A stretch of 64,000 bases of DNA from Misgurnus anguillicaudatus (GCF_027580225.2 NC_073361.2:21399001-21463000), one strand, 5' to 3'; counted from the first letter of the stretch, positions 25,347 to 38,983 are shown. A program made the numbers and translations. The notes: generated by a model not told the origin, from the sequence alone.

Positions 25347-25634
25347 ACCGTATTTTCCGGACTATAAGTCGCACTATTTTTCATAATTTGGCTTGTCCTG
25401 CTACTTATAGTCAGGTGCGACTTATATGTCAAAATTTATTTGACCCAAAAGAAAAAATTACCGTCTACAGCCACGCGAGGGCGCTATATGTTGCCTACCC
25501 CTGAAAAAACCTGTTACTACTGAAAAATTAATTCAAAGACAACGGAACAGAAAAAATGTCCCCCAAAAGAATAATAATTTTCTAAATAAATGCTACTTAT
25601 ACTCCGGAGTGACTTATAGTCCGGAAAATACGGT
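25347..25634. mobile_element. MITE with ACCGTATTTTCCGGAC ends (288 bp)
   Basis: Left end ACCGTATTTTCCGGACTATA and right end TATAGTCCGGAAAATACGGT are exact inverses over 20 bp. Internally, AAGTCGCAC and GTGCGACTTA pair. It has no ORF. The flanks suggest a TA-type target but are ambiguous. Confidence 0.9.
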
Positions 25635-25639
25635 TAATG

Positions 25640-27529
25640 ATAGTGGCATGAAGATGAAAAGGAAAAATAAGACTATCGAATGTACTTAAATTTAAATTAG
25701 TCTTTAAAAACCTGTACATTGCAGATGAACGTCTGTCTTGGTTTAGGGGAGGTGCGATTATCTTCAGAGGCGACTCATGTTTGAGGTCAATAATTCTTAC
25801 GGGCCAATACATCAAAAAAATTAAAATATTCAGCATCAAAAAGGCAAAGGGTACAAGCCTGATGATCTTTTCTCCATTTTAATTGCACCACGTTTTTGAT
25901 GTCAAGCAATCATAATGGCTTCAAAGTGACACGAATTGATTTGTTTGATGACAGCCATGTGTGGGTAAAAAAGGCGCCTGTGCGCTTAATAGAATGAGTC
26001 TGTCTTAGCGGCTCTGGACGCCTTTTCAAACCAAAGAGAAATGCAAATGCGTTCATACTTGAGTACCTCAGACATCTGTGAGGTTAATGGAGGTCTGAAT
26101 ATTGCTGTCCATTGCAATGGTATTCCTGTAAAGACAGAATCAATCACAAACGACGACTCAAAACACGGGTTGCCTGTAGAGTCAATTAAAAGCAAAGTGA
26201 CATAACACAAAAATACTTCCAGCATAAATTAAGTAGCCCGCCGTCATTGTTTTCTTGTTTACTATGTTATGAAGGCGATGTTTGATGTACACGCGAATCG
26301 CTTTGGGCGATGGTTTATGATCATTATTATTTAAATGAGCTGTTGTGTTTTGAAGGTCTTAAATCACTGAACAGGAATTTCTGAAGTCCAGAATTACAAA
26401 TGGCTTTCCATGCAAATAAGGCACGTTGCTCTCTTGACTCGATTCATTTTGCGGCGCGGACGCATTCATGTTTGCTATCTCGAATAACATTAGCTTCCTA
26501 TGTGAAGTTTTGTATTTATGCTTAAACTATTAGCAACTTTGTAAAGTTTTTGCCTCTACAGTCCCTAATGGCTTGTTGCTAAACATACTTTGTAGTACAT
26601 GATTAATGGCATGTTTTTAATGAGGGAACAGCACTGAACCCCTGCTACGCTGTAGCGAAACACATCACAAATGACCAACTCATTGGGGGAATAGTGGACT
26701 AAAGCTTATCAACAGACCTCACACACTCATAAAAGCCGTGAACAGCTACAGCGCGGTACCATATTATACAGATTTGCAGAATGCAGACGATGCCGAAATG
26801 GTTAAATTGATAGAAAACTACTTCTCGGCATTTACGTAAACGTGTTACTTTGGATGTTTATGCCAGGAAATAAAGATGTCAAAGGGAGCCTTTGGGAGCA
26901 CAAATGAAGAAAGGGGAAAAATAAGTTAAAGTGAGAGGAACTTTTAAAAGCATTTTGTCAATGAATCATACAATTGAATATGATACGGGAGGACTCCATG
27001 AAGGTGCCCGTTTAAATGGGCCTCATGCTGTAATTCACTTTGAAAGCTTACTGTCATGGGAAGTTCAATATGAGATGAGTGGTCCCATCAACTCGTAGTG
27101 CCCAACCACTTTGTTGAGTTTTGACTGATGTGATGTAGACATTTCAGAAAAAGCACTATTGACAGTTAAAGAGTTTCTTGTTAAGCAGAATGTAACTACT
27201 CGAAAGTATATTAATGATTGAAATACACACTTACTCTGGCTTTTCTGCTACACTTTAGTTGAGCTCGACGGTTTCATAAAGGCGACTTTTATTTTTATTT
27301 GTGCTGCCACAAAATGTAAACATCATCAAGGAAAAATCCAAATATAAGGCCATTTAATAGATTTGTGTGAGGAATAAACTAAGTTGGTCTTCATGGATAA
27401 ATTTAAATAAATAGATCTCCTCTAAGTTAAGCTTAGATAGAGGACATCAAACCTGCTGCGCAGTAGAAGTTTTAAATGTTGGAAATGGGATTTGAGTGGC
27501 AGAGGAAATAATTATATTTGTATTTTTAT
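25640..27529. other. gene-free stretch, unique-looking
   Basis: No coding region with a recognisable domain and no transposon ends. Mixed composition without internal repetition could be conserved non-coding DNA. This cannot be judged from one sequence. Confidence 0.35.
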
Positions 27530-27537
27530 ATTATATT

Positions 27538-27895
27538 CAGTGTTGGGGAAGTTACTTTTAAAAGTAATGCATTACAATATTAAGTTACTCCCAAAAAAGT
27601 AACTAATTGCGTTACTTAGTTACTTTTCATGGAAAGTAATGCTAACATTACTTTTGTGTTACTTTTTCTTGGCTGAGGCTTGATCAATTTCTGTGTGATT
27701 ATGTTCAGTTTATTCAGTACATATTTTTTTAACAAATTAATTAAACTGAAAGTAACTTGCATTACTTTTTTAAAAAAAGTAACTCAATTATTAATGTGTA
27801 CATTTATAAAGTAATGCGTTACTTTACTCGTTACTTCAGAAAAGTAATATTATTACGTAATGCACGTTACTTGTAATGAGTTACTCCCAACACTG
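27538..27895. mobile_element. hAT-type MITE, CAGTGTTGGGG family, copy 2 (358 bp)
   Basis: Starts CAGTGTTGGGG, ends CTCCCAACACTG, with a perfect 8-bp duplication ATTATATT (27530-27537, 27896-27903). It shares GTTACTTTTAAAAGTAATGC and other blocks with the copy at 11869, in the same orientation, but lacks about 160 bp of the middle. Confidence 0.95.
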
Positions 27896-28059
27896 ATTAT
27901 ATTACATTTTAATTACAAAATGGAGTAACTTATAACTTTACAACACTTGACATATGTGACCCTTCCTGTGAAAACTTGTAGTCTTTTTTTGCGATTTACC
28001 TTTTTTTAAATAAGTTTTGCTATTTACGGATTTTAATATCGGATTTTAATATTTTAATA

Positions 28060-28220
28060 GAGAATAGAAAAAACAATGAGAAAATAATACATAAAATGAA
28101 AAACAATTTATAGAAATAATTCGAGTGACACGAAAAAGATATTCGTGCTCAAGACACGAAAAAAAAACAGAATTTTGTGCCATGGATACTAATAAATTAA
28201 TAAAATTTTGCGTGACTATG
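28060..28220. repeat. half-copy of the CAGTCTCACG palindromic family
   Basis: Blocks such as GACACGAAAAAGATATTCGT and ACTAATAAATTAATAAAATT match the right half of the element at 59218-59650. Its left half is missing, and it abuts the next palindrome at 28221. Confidence 0.7.
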
Positions 28221-28711
28221 CAACCCAATATCACGCAAATATGTGACTATTTCACGTATGGACCAATGTGAAAATGTCACGTTTTGCCGCGTTTAAACGT
28301 GAGCATGTCACGTTTTCTGTTTGTGTTACTGTCACGTATTGGTTACTCAACTTTTTTGTCCTAATTTCTTACCATTGTCGCTAAAATTACATCCTTACCT
28401 AAACAAACTCTAACCCCAACGTCAGGCGACAATTGGTTAAAGTTTAGAAATTATAAAAGAAGAAGTCTTGTATCTTTTTTTTTATAAACCAATACTTAAA
28501 GTGACAAATACTTAAAGTGACATATAACGCAAGCACCAAATCTAACCCTAAACCGAAGCGAAAATGGTTTGAAAATAGAACAAAAAAGTTGAGTAACCAA
28601 TACGTGACAAACAGAAAAACGTGACATGCTCACGTTCAAACGCGGCAAAATGTGCCATTTTCACGTTGGTCCATACGTGAAATAGTCACGTATTTGCGTG
28701 ATATAGGGTTG
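28221..28711. mobile_element. palindromic MITE, CAACCCAATATCACGC ends (491 bp)
   Basis: Left arm CAACCCAATATCACGCAAAT and right arm ATTTGCGTGATATAGGGTTG pair, as do TTGGTTACTCAACTTTTTTG and CAAAAAAGTTGAGTAACCAA further in. A central CTAACCCCAACG / CTAACCCTAAACC pair is shared with 47331 and 59218. No ORF. Confidence 0.85.
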
Positions 28712-30003
28712 GACTATAACACAACTTTCTGTGACATCCTTCTGGTTTTTACAGACATGGTCACATATTGCTCACACAGTTAAAATGGACTACGGTTAAG
28801 TTGCCCCGCTTAATTTTTGAAGACTGACAATACAAATCAACATAAGTCAAAAAATTATAAGAAAATAATGACAATACTTCATTTATAATTTAAACCATAA
28901 TATTTTAATTTTGGTACAGCAGAATGACATCTAGAGTCACATGAGAGATGTTTTCTTCTTTCAAGGTTTGAGATTGAAGGAAGTGAATCTAAAATTAAAC
29001 AATTCCTAGCAGCGGTGTGCTAATTTTTAATCTGAAGGATCTTTAAAACAACTGCGGTCTTGCTTTGGAAGGTCACAGACCTATCACTTATAATTGGGGT
29101 GAGTCCAGAGCGATATATGAGCCTGCACAGGTGCATTCGCATTCAGCAGGTTCTGTGATTCAGTGTCTGTCATCCCCAATCTTCTCATATCCCAAGCTCA
29201 CCGCCCCTCAAGGTGATTCATCTAACACAGTCAGATTAACACATTACTGCTGCATCTTCCTCATCTACTGCACCTCTTGAAATTTTACGCCTCGCTTAAA
29301 CATTCCTTTCATTCGCTGCTTAAAGCCTGTAATCGAGAGAGGAAAATGAACAACCGTCGGGTACGCCAGCCTGTTTGCACATGTAAAAAAATTGACTCGG
29401 GCATGGTGATCTCAACCGTTCAGGTAAAAGATGAATTATATACACACACTGGGGATTTGCCCACTGGACAATTTCATCATCCGCACAGACACCAAAGTCA
29501 TTTGGAATACATCTTGATTGGACTTTCATTGTGTGCGCGAAAAAAGCTTTAATTGAGTTTGACAGATCAGGATTATGAATCCTATGGCTATGTTAAATGG
29601 CCAATTTACATCTTAATTTAAAATTCTACATGGATAAAAAGCTATTAATTACATTATGCAGGGAATGAATTTCGAGCTATTTTTATTTCCTTATTTTAAT
29701 ATCATCCGTAGGGCATGCAACAGAGATCTGTTTATTTGAATTACAGAGCACAAAGAAACCAGGGCATTACATTCAGTTTGCATTATTCACTGGCCACACA
29801 AACAAGCCAGTCAATTCTACTTACAATTATGACTCTGAAGTCTAATTTTACTAAATCTGCCAGGCAGCAGTTTGATGCTAAAATTTGGAAAAATGGAGAA
29901 AGTATTTTGGTTACATTGTTAATAATAAAGATGCTAAACGATGAAAATCATTATGTAGCACCTTTATTTTAAGAGTGTTCACATTACACATTCACAAAAA
30001 TTC
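28712..30003. other. gene-free stretch
   Basis: No gene or named repeat. The ORFs at 29065-29552 overlap on both strands and show no domain. Confidence 0.4.
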
Positions 30004-30489
30004 CAGTCCTTTCAGAAAAACACAACATTTTGCAGGCAAAAATCCTTGATCGTGCGGCACGTTTTCTTAAAAAATGCGATGAAATATGCGTCATTTTTAT
30101 GCAATGAAATTGCGGGAATTTGCCAAAATTGCGGGAACTTTCAAGAACTGTGTGAACTTGCAAAACTGGTTGCAGCTTTTCATTGATGTTCACGTCGCGT
30201 AATTACGTCACTTCCTAACATTCCCATGACAACAGGGAACATGGCTGCGCATGTGTGAAGTAAATGAAAAAAATTTTTACTTTCTGCTAAGACATGACTT
30301 TTTGCCACAAAAATGCGGGGATTATGAAATCATGCAAGCCCCGCATATTTTGCGAGCAAAAATCTGTAATTTATGCAGCAAAAGTGCGCCGTATTTAAAA
30401 AATGCGGCCCCCGCATAAATTTGCGGACTATGGCTGATTATGCATTTAATCATGCGATCGCATAATCACGTTTTTTTCTGGAGGGACTG
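30004..30489. mobile_element. MITE with CAGTCCCTCCAGAAAAA-type ends (486 bp)
   Basis: Left CAGTCCTTTCAGAAAAAC and right TTTTTTTCTGGAGGGACTG are inverted. The interior carries many ATGCGGGG / CCCCGCAT motifs. No clear target duplication could be read and no transposase is present. Confidence 0.8.
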
Positions 30490-30551
30490 AAATACAACAT
30501 ATATTCTGCTATTATTTACTCACCCACATGTACGTAAATACATGTTTTTAA

Positions 30552-30909
30552 AAGTGCAGTGTGTAAATTTTAGCGGCATCTAGTGGTGAGGTTGTGAATT
30601 GCATCCAATGGCTTAATCCACTGCTCACCCCTCGCTTTTGAAACACATTGAAAAGCTACGGTAGCCGCCACAGGATAAACATCTCAAAAAATTGGTCTGT
30701 TAAAGCCTTCTGTAGAAAAATGGCGGCACAAAATGGCGACTTCCATGTAAGGGGACCCTCGGTGTATGTAGATAAAAAGGTCTCGTTCTAAGTTAATACA
30801 CACATAAGGGTTCATTATGAATGGTCTTTATACACCCCTCATAATATAGTTTTGTATATTATTTTGCATTTCTGTCAAGAGATCCTTCTAAAAATTACAC
30901 ACTGCACCT
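30552..30909. mobile_element. TTAA-target MITE, GTGCAGTGTGTAA family (358 bp)
   Basis: TTAA at 30548-30551 and 30910-30913 flank inverted ends AAGTGCAGTGTGTAA and TTACACACTGCACCT. TTAA duplications are typical of Kolobok and piggyBac elements. No ORF. A larger diverged relative lies at 33284-34964. Confidence 0.88.
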
Positions 30910-30913
30910 TTAA

Positions 30914-31482
30914 ATTCATATGACACATGCACAACAATTATTTTTATGAATTACGTCCATTGCATTGGTTTTTGGTTCAGACCTCTTTGAAGTTCTGTTC
31001 TCCATTTAAAGCTATTACTTTACTTTTAAATGTAGCACAGGCTACTTTTATGGTGCTTTTTGTTCATTTTCGGAAAACATCTATGTGAACATCTCACACA
31101 AAGAAATACATAAGAACTTTCATGAGTGAAATTGTCCTTTAATAGACATGGCATAAACCGAGGCATACGACTAAGAGTTTAAAAAGGTATCACAGATGGA
31201 AGGTACAACAAACCTGTATTTTAATGCACTTTTTGTCCATTGCTGCTTTACTTCTGGACTAAGTACTTTAAGTAAAGTGCATTTTCCTATCTTCAAAGTG
31301 TGCTTTAAGTGGCCAGTCCTGCTTTCCTGATGGTAGAAAGAACAAAAACATATCAGTCAACAGACAGACCGGTTTTGACACTCGAAACAAACAAGCCAGT
31401 GTTTGTCATTGAGATTACAGACGATCAAAGGCAGTAGTGACCATAAAATGCATCGCCATATGAGAAAGGCAGAGAAGGAGAG

Positions 31483-31523
<41 letters not shown>

Positions 31524-33283
31524 CAAAAACGAATTGTATCTTTCCAGAGGAGGTGGAAAAATACAATTTCATGTGATAAAAACGTGAGAGAGAAGTACAG
31601 TATTGTAGACGGCTCTTTCAATGAGAATCTAAAAGGTAATTTCACATATAAAAAGAGCCTAATGCATGGTAGTGATGTCGTGGGAATGGAACAAAGGCAA
31701 ACTTTCATCTCTTTAAGCTTGGATGGAGAAAACCTTTGATGCTTTGAAAATGATAATAAAAATCTTAGACGGAACCATTGAATACGATGCCGGGCCCCCC
31801 TAGTACTTAATGCAGACACATGGGCCATCTACATGGAGAAAAAGCTTCCAAATTGTGACACTTAAGGTGGCCAAATTATAGCCTGAACAAACACAAAAGT
31901 ACAGGGAATGAAAAAATCTTATTATATCAAAGATTAGTTGAAAGCTCGCTGTGCTAAGAGATGGAATTTACGTTCAAATGACATCCTACATTTCGCAATA
32001 TTAATATAGAACCGTGATATATTAAAACCAGAGCTGGAAAAGATCTAAAGATGGCTTTAAGCGCAATAAGGTGGAATGCAAAAGTTATTTCTCATCCGAT
32101 ACGCCAAAATATTACCTTTTTTGGGGGAGACAGAGAGCAGGCGTGTTCACTGGTGTTTAGGCGAGTAAATTAGGCACAGATAGTCCTCCATAAGGGACAG
32201 TCCAGTGGCCCTGTGCCTGGGGTCCAGATGATGTGGAAACTCTTCCTATTCTCAATAAACACATCCCCCCCTGAACCTCTGACCCTGGTGTGCATTGAAA
32301 TAACCCATTAGCTGTGTAATGTACTTAGTCCATGTGGCAGACCAGTGTCATCAGTGTTTTATGCTCCACCCATTCTGACTCCCCATTTTTAGTGACCTAC
32401 CCCACCCCCATGCTCCGAGTGTTGGGAGTCTATCACTGCTACTAGGAGTACATAATAAAAAATGAAATTGTTATCAAATACTGTAATAATAATAATAATT
32501 ATTATTATTATTATATATTTAAAAAAAATCGCAATTGTAATGTTGTTTATGGATTATGTTGGGCGATATATGGTAATATTTATATTCCAAAAAGTGTCAA
32601 AGAAAAAACAAAATTGTGTCCTGGAAAATTTCTTGGCTGGTTTGGGAATTTTCGGTGAGACAGCATGTACTTATCAAGAAGATAAATGAATTAATATTGT
32701 ACATTTCAGCTAAATTCACCAGAGGAGAGCTGAAGTTAGAGAACTGAGCAAATTGAGGCGGGAGAGTTTTGAGCTTTCTAATATTATTTAAATATAGTGA
32801 CCCGAGTGCAGAAAAAATTCTCTTGTTCAAGTCAAGGACAGTATCGGGACTTTCCTTTTTTTTATTCAATGCAATTTTGAGGTTGAATGATATTTTGCAT
32901 GGGTATTGAAGGCAGACTAAAGGAACGCTTTAAGATAAGTGTTATTGGAGTCAATGTAAGTGTGAATTTAAATGGACAGTTGAGGACATTGCAAAAGGAG
33001 CTGATTGGATACCAAATGAACTGGTGAAGAAGTAAAGCAGTACTGATCTTGAATTTGAACCAGATGACCCCCAAAGAGATGAAAAGAGACGATTTAAACT
33101 AAAATGAAAAATTGTTATTTACTTATTTTAATGTTGTACAGTATGACCTTTTTCTTCTTTGGAACACAAAAGGAAATGTTTGTAATTGACAGCCTCAGTG
33201 CGCATTTACAGTACTTTCACTATACAAAAAAAAGTAAACATGTTATGGGTGACTGAAAGTCAGCCTAAGTAGAAAACTATTAA
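30914..33283. other. gene-free stretch with microsatellites
   Basis: A (GA)n run of about 18 units lies at 31485-31521 and a TAA/TTA run at 32487-32515. The ORFs here are short, on both strands, and without domains. Confidence 0.5.
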
Positions 33284-34964
33284 AAGTATGTTTTTTTAGT
33301 GGCATATAGTGGTGCAATTGTGAATTGCAACCAACCTCTGTTTCAAAACCGAGGGACAACTTTCCGATATGATGTGGCCAATACGGAAGTGACTTAAAGG
33401 GGCCATGGCACAATACTTTTTTAAGATGTCACATAAATCTTTGGTGTCCCCAGAGCAAATATGTGAAGTTTTAGCTCAAAATACCATATAAATAATTTAT
33501 TATAGCATGTAAAAATGGCCACTTTGTAGGTGTGTGCAAAAATGTGACGTTTTGGGTGTGTCCTTTAAAATGCAAATGAGTGGATGAAGTGCAAACACTG
33601 ATCACAATGATCGTGGTTTGTTGCAATTGAAACTCAATTGTGCTGTCAATTAGTTTTTCTCTCTCTTTTTTCTGCACTAAATGGCAGTGCTGTGATTGGA
33701 TAGGGCAGATTAAGGGGCAGTATTATAATAAGATCTCCTTATGACATCATAAGGAGAGCCAAATTTCAACAACCTATTTTTTCATGTGCTTATAGATAAT
33801 GGTTTACCAAAACTAAGTTACTGGGTTGATCTTTTTCACATTTTCTAGGTTGATAGAAGCACTGGGGACCCAATCAAAACACTTAAACATGGAAAAGTCA
33901 GATTTTCATGCCATGGCCCCTTTAAACTGCAATTCATTGACTGGCCACTTGAGGCTGGCTCCAAAAGGGAGTCAATTCCCATAGACCTCCAGGTTAAAAT
34001 GCCCAACTTTACAGTAGAAAATAATATGTTTACAGCCTGGTACAAAAAGTGTTTTTGGTCTATAAAGGTAATTTTGCCTTTCATGACAACTGTGAGAGGG
34101 GTGAATGTTTCTATAACTCATCCGTTTAAGTTATATTAAGCCTTTAAGGTTCTGCATAATTAAGGGCGTGGCCACTTGAGTGATGGTTGAACAGCCACTG
34201 CTGTCACTAGAGTCGAGCTAGGCGGGCGTGGTTTCAGCAACCAGCCACCTCAGCTTCACCCATGTCCCGCCTTTTTACCCATTTTCGGATATCTGCGAGT
34301 GATGGCAACAAGATGGCGACGGCAGGAACCGCCTACTTTAAGCTTCAAAAATGCTCTTCACAAACCTATGGTTGACAGCTGCCACAGGACAAACATGCCA
34401 TCGTCTGAAACAATGGCCCAAATGGGACACTCCGGACCAGTGGAATTCCTCAGAGTCCACTCTTTGATGACATCATGTAGTGCAGACCTTAGACGCGAGT
34501 CCACGAGGGCGCACCGGAGTCGTATTCTGGGACAGAGTCGAAATAAGATGGGAATTAGTGTGAACTCCTCCCATCTGTCATCCGATTGCTCTTCGCAATG
34601 ACTTCTGGGTTGGTGAAGTGTGTGGGGCCTGCAGCAGTGTGAGCTTCGCCGAAGATTGCATTAAGGGTGAAAAGGGGGAGCTGATGAGCACACTTCGGAG
34701 CATAAAAATGAAAGATGGAACACCCTACAGACTCGAAGACTAAGCGAGCAAGCACAATTTAAGGCCATGAGGCAGGAAGTCCACATGAATTGCGCAATTT
34801 GGGACAGGACTAACATAGTGACGAAATTCGCTCTATAGAACAGCTTGTCCATTTACGACTACTGTGGAAACATGACGGCGACTTCCATGTCCATTATAGT
34901 TATGTACTGTATGTTATATTGTATTTTTGTCAAGAGATCCTTCTAAAAGTTACATTGTGCACCT
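33284..34964. mobile_element. diverged TTAA-type element interrupted by other repeats
   Basis: The left side reads AAGTATGTTTTTTTAGTGGC after TTAA (33280-33283). The right side ends TTACATTGTGCACCT before TTAG (a mutated TTAA). The right part CAAGAGATCCTTCTAAAA is nearly identical to the 30552 element. The middle holds the nested MITE 33398-33921 and further repeat-like sequence containing GGCCACTTGAGGCTGGCTCC. Confidence 0.65.
33398..33921. mobile_element. nested TTAA-target MITE, GGGGCCATGGCA family (524 bp)
   Basis: TTAA at 33394-33397 and 33922-33925 flank exact inverted ends AGGGGCCATGGCA and TGCCATGGCCCCT. It sits inside the 33284-34964 element and splits it. No ORF with a domain. Confidence 0.92.
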
Positions 34965-34968
34965 TTAG

Positions 34969-37560
34969 TATTAAATAAAAAAGTACCACTGAAAACTAAA
35001 TTGTAATTAGATAGATTTGTTTGAATTACAGAACCGGTTATAAAACTGCATTCATTTAGAAATCCAACTTTTTATAATGAGGTCTCCCAAGTTTAAGACC
35101 TCCTAGAGTGTAAGAAGCTGGCAATTTTTAAACACAGATACGAATTGAAAAAGGAACATTTCTTCAAATTAATGCCAGAGCCCTTTGAAAGACGTAGGGA
35201 TCTTTTCTTTCAAAAAGAAAGAGGAGAAAAACAGCACTGCTTATCTTTCAGTTTTGTGTTAGGTTGAAACGCTCTGGAGGTGAAGTCAATCCCCATGATA
35301 GCAAAGTACGAATCGTGATCTTCACAGCGTAATTGCCGCTTTTGAGGAGTAAAACATAAGAGAATACATAGCTAACACCAACTTTTGTTTCAAACTTTTC
35401 CTACACTACAGATTTCAGTATCTTATGAGTAAAGAAAGCTAAGCTATATAATTACTGAAAAGCTAAGCTTGAAATTTTTCATTTTCTGACGTTTTTGTCT
35501 GACTTGGCAACCGAGCCCTTATTTTATAAAGGGCGTGTTTGGATAAAAAAGAAAACTGCTTTGCCTTCTCTTAAAATTGGGGGATATGCAACGGAAATGG
35601 TCTTTTAATTAAAACTCTCAAAACAGCCTGTAAAAACAGAGATTACAGTTCAAAAAGTTTAACATGATGTCATATGCAAAGTATCTGACCATAATTATAA
35701 AGAAGGGCCTTTCTTTAAAAACCAACAAAAGATGAATTTTTGAGGTTGTGCTGTTTGCCCGACACGAAGCACGATACCTCCCGCAGGGCTCTCAGTGGTA
35801 AACAGCCATAAAAAAAAACTCTCGCCCGCCTCCCTCATAGCCTGGCACAGAGCAGTGCAGGATAACCTCCTCTCCAAAGCATTGCCAAGCCCGGCGTGTA
35901 CGGCCCTACGGGGATAAACAAGTCTTTAGGTCAAGTCTAAAGCTGCTCAGATGAGTTTCTGGACATATTAATAAGGTCTTAGAGGAGCCGAAGATACCGC
36001 TATCGCTCGCAAATATTCATCTGAAGCGCCTACCCTTCCTCGTGCCAGAGCTGAACGGCGAAGGCACTCTAACCCCTTTTAATTGCCCTAGAGGTGTAAG
36101 GGTTCGAACGGGCCAAGACCGGTGGAAATAATGCATTATTTATGTCAATCTGCCTGAACCTCACCAAGCATGCATCAGGGCTAATAGATTAATGAGGTCA
36201 CATTAACATTTCTCTCACAGCCCGGAACAAGATGGCTGTTGATCAAAATTAGATTAAGCCCTCCCAGATTAAGCACATTTACTTCAATCCAATCTCAGGT
36301 ACTTTCTACTAACAGTATATAATGGCATTGCAGCACGCTTAATGCGTATCCCATTACATGCTGCATTAAAAAAAATCAAATAAAACTATGTAATTTTTGG
36401 GCAAAAAGTATGAAACACTCACCAAATGCATCATTACAGCCCCGAACGTCCGTTGTTTAAGGCATTAAGGTAATTTAACAACGTCAAGAGGATAGTGTAA
36501 TAGCTGTGATGGATTTTTGTTTTTCTCGTGGTCTAAGGCTGATAATATTTTTATAGTCTTTTCTTGTGTACTTAAGCCATTAAAGACTCCAAATGTAAGA
36601 AAATTGTCTGTCAATTTGTCAGTTATTTGCTCGCTAAATGTTGTAGCACTTACTGTCATTTGTGGTGATCAATACTTAATAAATTAGGAGTTTTACCTCA
36701 GTTTAAGACACGGATGTACAGCACCTTCCCGGTCCCCGGAGGGGTCCGGACTGATGGAGGCTTTTCTCTAATGCAGCCAAAGTGAGCCGCCGAGCACTCG
36801 GCAGACCCACGGATGTCGACTTTCTGTAAATTGCTTTGTGTAAATTCAGTTGCGCTGAAATACAACTCAACCTCAACTTTCATTAAACCAGACGCTGAAA
36901 GTCTGAGAAAGCAAGAAAAAGAGGGTGACGGAGGGGCGGGTGAGAGGGCAGAAGACGTTTACATGCAGCCACTGAGTGTAGTAATGCATTGAAGATTGTA
37001 CTCTGTCCAAAACAATCCCATTTACAATATTGAATAACAGGCAGAACATCGATGTTGCTCGTCTCACAGAAACGCGCTCCATACGTCCAATCCAATTAAA
37101 TACGTTTGTTAAATAATGTAATGATTGCTTTAACTGTTCTCTCGCTCATAGTCCATTCATTATGAATACTAAAAATGCCATCGGTACAGTACTTGGGGAA
37201 AAGGTTATGTAGAGCGATAGAATTAATTGTACCGCTGAAGAAAAATGTCAGGGGAACAATTAGATTTTTGTGACGTCTGATTTTGCCCTCCCAACACCCT
37301 GGCCAGTTAATGGCGTGCCGTTTTAATTTGTAACTCGACATGATAATACGCAGTTAGTGGGTAGAAGAGGCCAATATATTTCGTGTGATTAAAAGACATG
37401 AGGGAGTGAATGTTTCTCTGTGAGGAAAATCTGGTATATGTGCCTCCCTGTTCATAATTATATCAAGTCCCTTCAGGTTATCATCATAAACACTCTTCAA
37501 TCAGGCACTGCGGTGGGCAGCTATACAGTATATACAGTACCGGTTGCTTTACAAGCCCAG
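34969..37560. other. unique-looking gene-free stretch
   Basis: No transposon ends or domain-bearing ORF. Sequence from about 35900 to 37350 is non-repetitive with several homeodomain-type AT cores (GATTAAG, TAATTG). It is a reasonable place to look for conserved non-coding elements, but this is inference only. Confidence 0.35.
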
Positions 37561-37975
37561 GCTGCGTCCTAAAACGCATACTGTTCAATAGGTACTGAAT
37601 AAGATGAAGTACTTACTTACTGACTGTTAAAACAGTACTGTATAGTATGAATCCTAGTAGTATGAATGCGATTCGGACATACTACACCCGCCATGTTGAT
37701 ACATCACGTGACATACGTCATCATCACGTCATGTCATACCAGCGCGAAAATGGCCACATCGCTGCTTTCGCCTTTCTTCTTCGTTGCATAACTCCACTCC
37801 TGGGGCATCATGGGAAAGTGACGTGTCCATCGTATGCACGCTTCGAAATCAAACCGGAAGTAGTAGGTCATCCAGGTACTTTTCGCATACTGTTTTTACG
37901 TATTCGGACATACTACACGCCTTGCCTACTGCTTTTCGCCCATATAGTATGGAAGTAGGCGGTTTTGGACGCAGC
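37561..37975. mobile_element. palindromic MITE, GCTGCGTCC family (415 bp)
   Basis: Left GCTGCGTCCTAAAACGC pairs with right GCGGTTTTGGACGCAGC. GATTCGGACATACTACAC at about 37670 recurs at about 37900 as part of the opposite arm. Target duplication unclear. The ORFs across it are by-products. Confidence 0.82.
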
Positions 37976-38547
37976 ACCAGTGTGCCTCAAGTTAATGATA
38001 TGGTGGATGGTTTGGTATTGTACAAATTTCATAGGACCAAACCTTCTTCCTACTTCGGGTCCAAGGTGAGAGGGTTAAAGCTAACAAACTTAAAGGGATA
38101 GTTCAGCCAAAAATGATATTAAACCCATGATTTACTCACCCCCAAACTGTCCGAGATGCATATGTCCATCATTTTTCAGACAAACACATTTTCATTTATT
38201 TTAGAAAATGTTTTAGATCTTTCAGTTAATCAAATGTAAAGTTACGGGGTCCACGTCCTTCAAGTCCAAAAAATGTGCATCCATGCTTTACAAAATAAAT
38301 CCAAACGGCTCCATGATGATAAACAAAGGCCTTCCGAGGGTAATCCGTGCCGTTTTGTTGTAGAAATATCCACATTTAAAACTTTATAAATGAAAATAAC
38401 TAGCTTCTGGTAACGCCACCATCTTAGACTCCTCTGTATTCGGAGGGCGGGGGCAGCAGTAGAGAAACCTTGCAAACTGTGTACGCTCTCATCTTGAATG
38501 AGGACTAAGATGGCGGCGTTACCGGAAGCTAGTTATTTTCGTTTGTA

Positions 38548-38786
38548 GGGGCGGTTTCCCGGACCAGGATTAGCTAAATCCAGGACTAGGCCTTAGTTTA
38601 ATTAGGAAATATAACTAGTTTTAAACAACATGCCTTGCTAAAAACATTACCTGTGTGCATCTTGAAGTAAAACAAAGGGCCCTGATGTATTTTAAGATAT
38701 GTAAGTGAAAGTTGTTTTCAGTTTGGAGAGTTCTTAAAAGTGTTTAACTCTAGGACTAGTCTAATCCCTGTCCGGGAAACCGCCCC
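38548..38786. mobile_element. 239-bp MITE, GGGGCGGTTTCCC family, copy 1
   Basis: The ends GGGGCGGTTTCCCGGAC and GTCCGGGAAACCGCCCC are perfect inverses. A copy of exactly the same length lies at 55072-55310 in opposite orientation, with long identical blocks (CAAAGGGCCCTGATGTATTT). It is inserted in the right arm of the 38094 palindrome. Confidence 0.93.
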
Positions 38787-38983
38787 ATAAAGTTTTAAAT
38801 TTGGACTAAAACAACACCACACAGATTACCCTCAGAAGGCCTTTGTTAACCCACTAAACACAGGACGTCGAATAGACGTGCAGATCGTGTCTATATTGGG
38901 TCCGTCGGTCCATGACCAATTCTGGACATCTATTCGACGTCCAAACTAGGTCCACTATTTGGACGTCCAACCATGACCCTACT

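Noticed and set aside
34299..34601. 100-codon ORF as a gene
   Set aside because: It lies in repeat sequence within a TTAA-type element, shows no domain, and has no splice or promoter context.
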